DNA from: Moringa oleifera
Taxonomy: Eukaryota > Streptophyta > Magnoliopsida > Brassicales > Moringaceae
Length of the DNA stretch: 64,000 nucleotides
Assembly (NCBI GenBank): GCA_021397835.1
Contig: JAJFZO010000344.1
Span: 6,386,001-6,450,000, forward strand
Reading direction: 5' to 3'
Part shown: one piece after another, positions 60,476 to 64,000 of the stretch
Layout of the letters: each line of letters starts with the position of its first letter
How positions within the stretch are numbered: position 1 is the first letter of the stretch
Made by a program: the position numbers and the translations under genes
The notes under the pieces: model-generated
Seen by the model: only the letters and a program-made list of their open reading frames with translations
Told to the model about the DNA's origin: nothing
Databases searched by the model: none

Positions 60476-63187
60476 ATGCGGATAATTGTAATTTGGAATG
60501 GTGAGTGGTCTGAGTCCAGTGGTAGTTTTAAGTATATTGGCAGAGCTATCAAAACTAAAGGGTTTGTTGTTCAAAAGGGTTTGACATATGTGCAGTTGTT
60601 GAATTTGGTTAAATCTTGTGTGGAGGCTAATTTCTCTAATACTGATGTTGTACTGCATATTATAGTAAGTTCTGAAAAAACTGCTGTCAAAATTGAGTTA
60701 GTGAATGACGATGATGTTGAGTTTATGTTGTACGATAACAGTATAGTTCCCCGTGTGATTGTTGATACAGTGGAGAGAAATTTTGTTGATAATAGACAAA
60801 GTTTATCTGAAGGACGAATCAATCCTTTTAATTCTTGTTCTGGGAGTAATCCAACTATTGAATTAGATGTTGATGCCATCGAACCATTCTTTCATAGTGA
60901 GACTCCCCTTGACACTCAACATACCGATGAGATCCATACAAATGAGAACAACTTGAATGAGCGGATGGACTGTGATATTGGATGTGAAGACCCAATCAGG
61001 GAAACTCAACCTACTGAACCTACCAGTGAAGATCATTGTGAGCCTATTCTAAAAGCAGAACCCGAAAATGAAGAATTGAATAAGAATTTACATCTTGTCC
61101 CACCTTATGTCCTAGTTACATGCCCGAAAGTACATAATAATTTAAATTCAACCGATAGTGTTGTCAGACAATATAGTGTGTTGGGTGCTGAATTATGCGA
61201 TCTTGTGTCAACTTTTACTATGGAATCAGTGACTCCAATTGACACCCTTGCTAGAGGTCAGTTTTTCCTAAACAAAAAAGAGCTGAAATGATTTTTGGGT
61301 GTGCATGCTTTAATTGAGAACTTTGAATTTAAAGTCGTTAGGTCTAACAAATCATTATTTGAGATTGCTTGTAAAGAAAGAAATTATGCATGGAAGATTC
61401 GTGCTGTGAGAGTTGCACAAGGGCAATTCTTTCAAATTAAAATGTGTGATTTGACACACACTTGTACAGTTGAAGAGTTGCATCGATGGCATCGACAAGC
61501 AAGTTCTACCGTTATCGAAGAAATTGTGGCTCAAAGGTTATCTACTAATGCAAAAATCATCAAGCCGAAAGACATCATGAGTGATATGAAAGAACTTTTT
61601 GGTATACAAATTTTATATAGCAAAGTTTGGAAGGCTAAAGAGTATGCATTGTCTCTTACATATGGTGACCCAACTGAGTCATATCAACAATTGTCGTCAT
61701 ACTGTCACATGTTGCAAACAATTAATCTGGGAACTAGGGCTCACATATGCATTGAAGATGGAACTAATCGATTTAAATACTTCTTTGTGGCTCTTGGATA
61801 ATCTTTGAGGGGATTTCATTCAGTAATCAGACCGGTCATTGCTATCGATACTACTCACCTAAAAGGAAGGTTCCACGGTGTAACGTTTGTAGCAGCGTGC
61901 AAAGATGAAAATGAACAGATATATCCACTAGCATTCGATTATGGTGACTCTGAGAACTATGAAGCATGAGAGTGGTTCTTACAACAGCTAAAAGAAGCTA
62001 TAGGTTTTGTTGAGGACTTGGTTATTATATTAGATCGTCATGCTAGTATTACAAATGTCATCTCAAAGGTCTTTTTTAATTCTTGTCATAGTTTATGTTC
62101 GTGGTATATGGCCCAAAATATAAAGAATAAATTCAAGAGGGCAGATGTATCTAAGATATTTTATAGTGCAGCTGGGGCATATCGAAAATCTGAATTTAAT
62201 AAATTAATGACTAAGTTACAAGCTAATCACTCTAAAGCCTTCGAATATATCATGAAGGAAGATTCAAGAAAATGGTCACGCATGTATTGTCCCCGAAGAC
62301 AATATCAACTTATGACTACTAATATAGCCGAGAGCTTGAATTCGTGTCTTCGATTTGCCAGCGAGTTGCCTGTGACGGCTCTATTGGAATTCATTCGAGA
62401 CATGATGCAACGTTGATTTTTTGATTGACTGGAGAAAGCTAAGGTTTGGAGGCCACAACTAACAGAATGGGTTCACTTATTGATGACTGAGAGACAAAAA
62501 GTTTCTTTACAAATGATAGCTTTCAATGTTGATTGCAATGTATTTTTAGTTAGGCACAAGGGTAAAAAGGTAATTATGAATCTTATTGAACGTACTTGCA
62601 CCTGTAAGAAATTTCAAGCTGATGTTTTGCCATGTGCACATGCACTAGCAGCTTCCAGGTGACATTAATTGTATTGTTTTATTGCTAATATTCTTATTCT
62701 TATTAGTCATTGTGATTTCTTAGGTTAACTTTACATATTGTGTATTTTTTACAGGGAACGTAATATTGACTTCATAACTCTTTGCTCTAACTACTACAAA
62801 CAGGATAAACTAGTAGCAGCATACGTTGAGTCGATATATCAAGTTGGTGATAAGTCTGATTGGGATGTACCTGAAGAAATGAAAAGAGTTGTGGTATTAC
62901 CACCAAATAATGGTAAGTCAGCAGGACGCCCAAAAAAATGTAGAATACCCTCTGATGGAGAGAAGATGTGCCAAAAGAAGTGCTCCAGATGCATGCAATA
63001 TGGACACAATCGATTGACTTGCTCTAATTCACAGTATTATGATAGAGTTAGCCACTTTCGATTGTCTAATGTGCCTGATCAATTGCGTCGTAAATGTCGT
63101 AATTGTGGTGAAATCGGGCATAATTCACAAACTTGTGTAATACCTCCCATTTCAAATTTACTAAATGATGATACAATTGACTTATGA
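60476..63187 (+). pseudogene. mudrA-like: MuDR/MULE transposase, decayed by in-frame stops only
   Basis: Two exons (60476-62658 and 62755-63187, GT-AG) keep one frame for 872 codons. The N-terminus MRIIVIWNGEWSESS is that of MULE transposases. A MuDR DNA-binding region (about 61265-61460) is followed by the DDE core: AIDTTHLKGRFHG (about 61841-61879), ILDRHASI (about 62024-62047) and NIAESLNS (about 62321-62344). A SWIM zinc finger (CTCKKF with CAHALA, about 62597-62649) and two CCHC knuckles (CSRCMQYGHNRLTC and CRNCGEIGHNSQTC, 62980-63135) follow. Five stops interrupt it: 61289, 61799, 61967, 62414 and 62426. No frameshift was found. ATG 60476 is chosen because the family start follows it; an in-frame ATG also lies at 60437. 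Confidence 0.9.
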
Positions 63188-63339
63188 TAATCATGATATT
63201 TGGATTATATTATTGATTTTAAACTTATTTTTTATGACTGATTTGTATATAATTTGAGACTTTTAAGTTTTTATATGGTCTTAATTGTCGTTGCATATCA
63301 ATTCATGTGCTGTTGGCAATGCTGGCAATACATTTCACG
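63188..63339. other. MULE transposase 3' flank
   Basis: Short AT-rich stretch between the stop codon and the downstream repeat cluster; presumed 3' UTR. Confidence 0.5.
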
Positions 63340-63640
63340 CCCTAAATAGTGAATCGTGCATTTAATTCGCGTCTTTAGCAATAAATCGTGCCATTAATTT
63401 TTTTCATTATTTTGCATTGTAAACAGTTAATCGTACATTAAATTCGTGCATTTAAAAGCAAATCGTACCTTTACTTCGTGCCTTAAATATACATTCGTAC
63501 CATTAATTTATATATAAAATAGTATTTTGGACTATTACTCCGTGAATTCAATTCTATTTCGTACCATTAATCCATGCCTTCAATACAAATCGTGTACTAA
63601 ATTCGCACCTCTATATTGATTTTGTACCTTTAATCCACAA
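63340..63640. repeat. Cluster of degenerate TCGTRCC/TTTAATTCGTGCC words downstream of MULE transposase
   Basis: About a dozen words such as ATCGTGCATTTAATTCG, AATCGTGCCATTAAT, AATCGTACCTTTACTTCG and TTCGTACCATTAAT follow at roughly 15-35-bp spacing. The same core (ATCGTGCC or ATCGTACC followed by TTA) heads the 59-bp repeats on the other side of the gene. Confidence 0.75.
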
Positions 63641-63792
63641 CAGTAAATTCTAAATACTTGTATGAATTAGATAGTGAGACAGACAGAAAATGAAATAAAT
63701 TTTATTTTTATTGACAAAAAGAATAGTATATACAATTTTTAAATGTATATACAGAAATAATACATTGTATAAAAAGAATAAAAAATAACAAA

Positions 63793-63940
63793 TTATGAAT
63801 TATCATCTACAGTTGAATTGACAAATATGTGTATTGCCATGTGATTTCGTATCTCTGGCATATCTTTATCTCTATACTTCAATCGTTTATTCAGGTGTAA
63901 GTGCTCCATTATGTACAACATATGAGGTCCGCAATTGCCA
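63793..63940 (-). CDS. Ulp1-like cysteine protease, last exon (partial gene)
   Basis: On the minus strand an acceptor (TTTTTTCAG, 63941-63949) opens a 148-nt exon that ends in TAA at 63793-63795. It encodes GNCGPHMLYIMEHLHLNKRL, then KYRDKDMPEIRNHMAIHIF and a short acidic tail. The order NCG (catalytic Cys), a helix with ME or IE, and a final D-(I/M)-x-x-(F/I)-R-x-x-(M/L)-A stretch is the end of the C48/Ulp1 SUMO-protease fold as found in MULE-borne copies. The His and Asp of the triad would be on exons beyond the window end. The exon has no internal stop. Confidence 0.65.
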
Positions 63941-64000
63941 CTGAAAAAATAGAAATATAATTAAAAAAACAGACATAAAACATAAACAGTTAGATAACGA

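Larger units (their letters stand above)
60208..64000. mobile_element. Mutator-like element with mudrA-type gene and Ulp1-like gene, right end outside the window
   Basis: A transposase gene (plus) and a Ulp1-like protease exon (minus) face each other across a 0.6-kb spacer, and arrays of the same short TCGTRCC-type words lie on both sides of the transposase. This layout resembles plant MULEs that carry Ulp1-like genes (the Kaonashi/KI-MULE and CUMULE type, from general knowledge). The termini are not resolved. The left edge given is the start of the repeat array and may be several hundred bases too far in. Confidence 0.75.

Noticed and set aside
1..64000. CRISPR arrays, rRNA genes, canonical tRNA genes
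   Set aside because: None seen; CRISPR is not expected in a plant nuclear genome, and the tandem repeats lack unique spacers.

Overview
The window is nuclear DNA of a dicot plant. Coding exons are split by AT-rich GT-AG introns, intergenic DNA is very AT-rich, and there are LTR retrotransposon relics, a Mutator-like element (MULE) and many small inverted-repeat elements. All eight host genes belong to plant families, and the U-box gene and DNA glycosylase lie next to each other as PUB39 and At3g47830 appear to in Arabidopsis (judged from locus numbers remembered, not searched). Exon boundaries were worked out by hand from splice sites, reading phase and family motifs.

Layout. 1-8.2 kb: AT-rich repeats with two promoter/leader-like islands but no recognisable CDS. 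8.27-12.78 kb (+): a SAM-domain protein, with one apparent family exon carrying internal stops. 13.75-17.5 kb: decayed Ty1/copia sequence in both orientations. 21.28-22.87 kb (+): intronless U-box/ARM E3 ligase. 23.60-27.13 kb (+): HhH-GPD DNA glycosylase. 30.21-34.33 kb (+): GH47 EDEM-type alpha-mannosidase (MNS5-like), 15 exons and one GC-AG intron. 36.10-37.08 kb (+): GASA/Snakin cysteine-rich peptide. 37.1-49.5 kb: a gene-free block with a duplicated promoter-like cassette, an old segmental duplication, two MULE-type MITEs and an AT-rich repeat family. 50.18-53.80 kb (+): CBP60 calmodulin-binding protein. 54.50-56.15 kb (+): UGT74-type glycosyltransferase. 56.70-59.48 kb (-): DCC/DUF393 thiol-disulfide oxidoreductase-like protein, convergent with the UGT. 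60.2-64.0 kb: a MULE with a mudrA-like transposase gene carrying five in-frame stops but no frameshift, arrays of TCGTRCC-type repeats on both sides, and the last exon of an opposite-strand Ulp1-like protease running off the end.

The host genes are ordinary single plant genes, not a cluster working together. CBP60, GASA, UGT74 and PUB members are often stress- or hormone-related, but the window shows no co-regulation. The strongest unusual material is the MULE/Ulp1 element with its subterminal arrays, the duplicated orphan promoter-like cassette, and two related MITEs inserted separately near the same spot in two copies of a duplicated segment.
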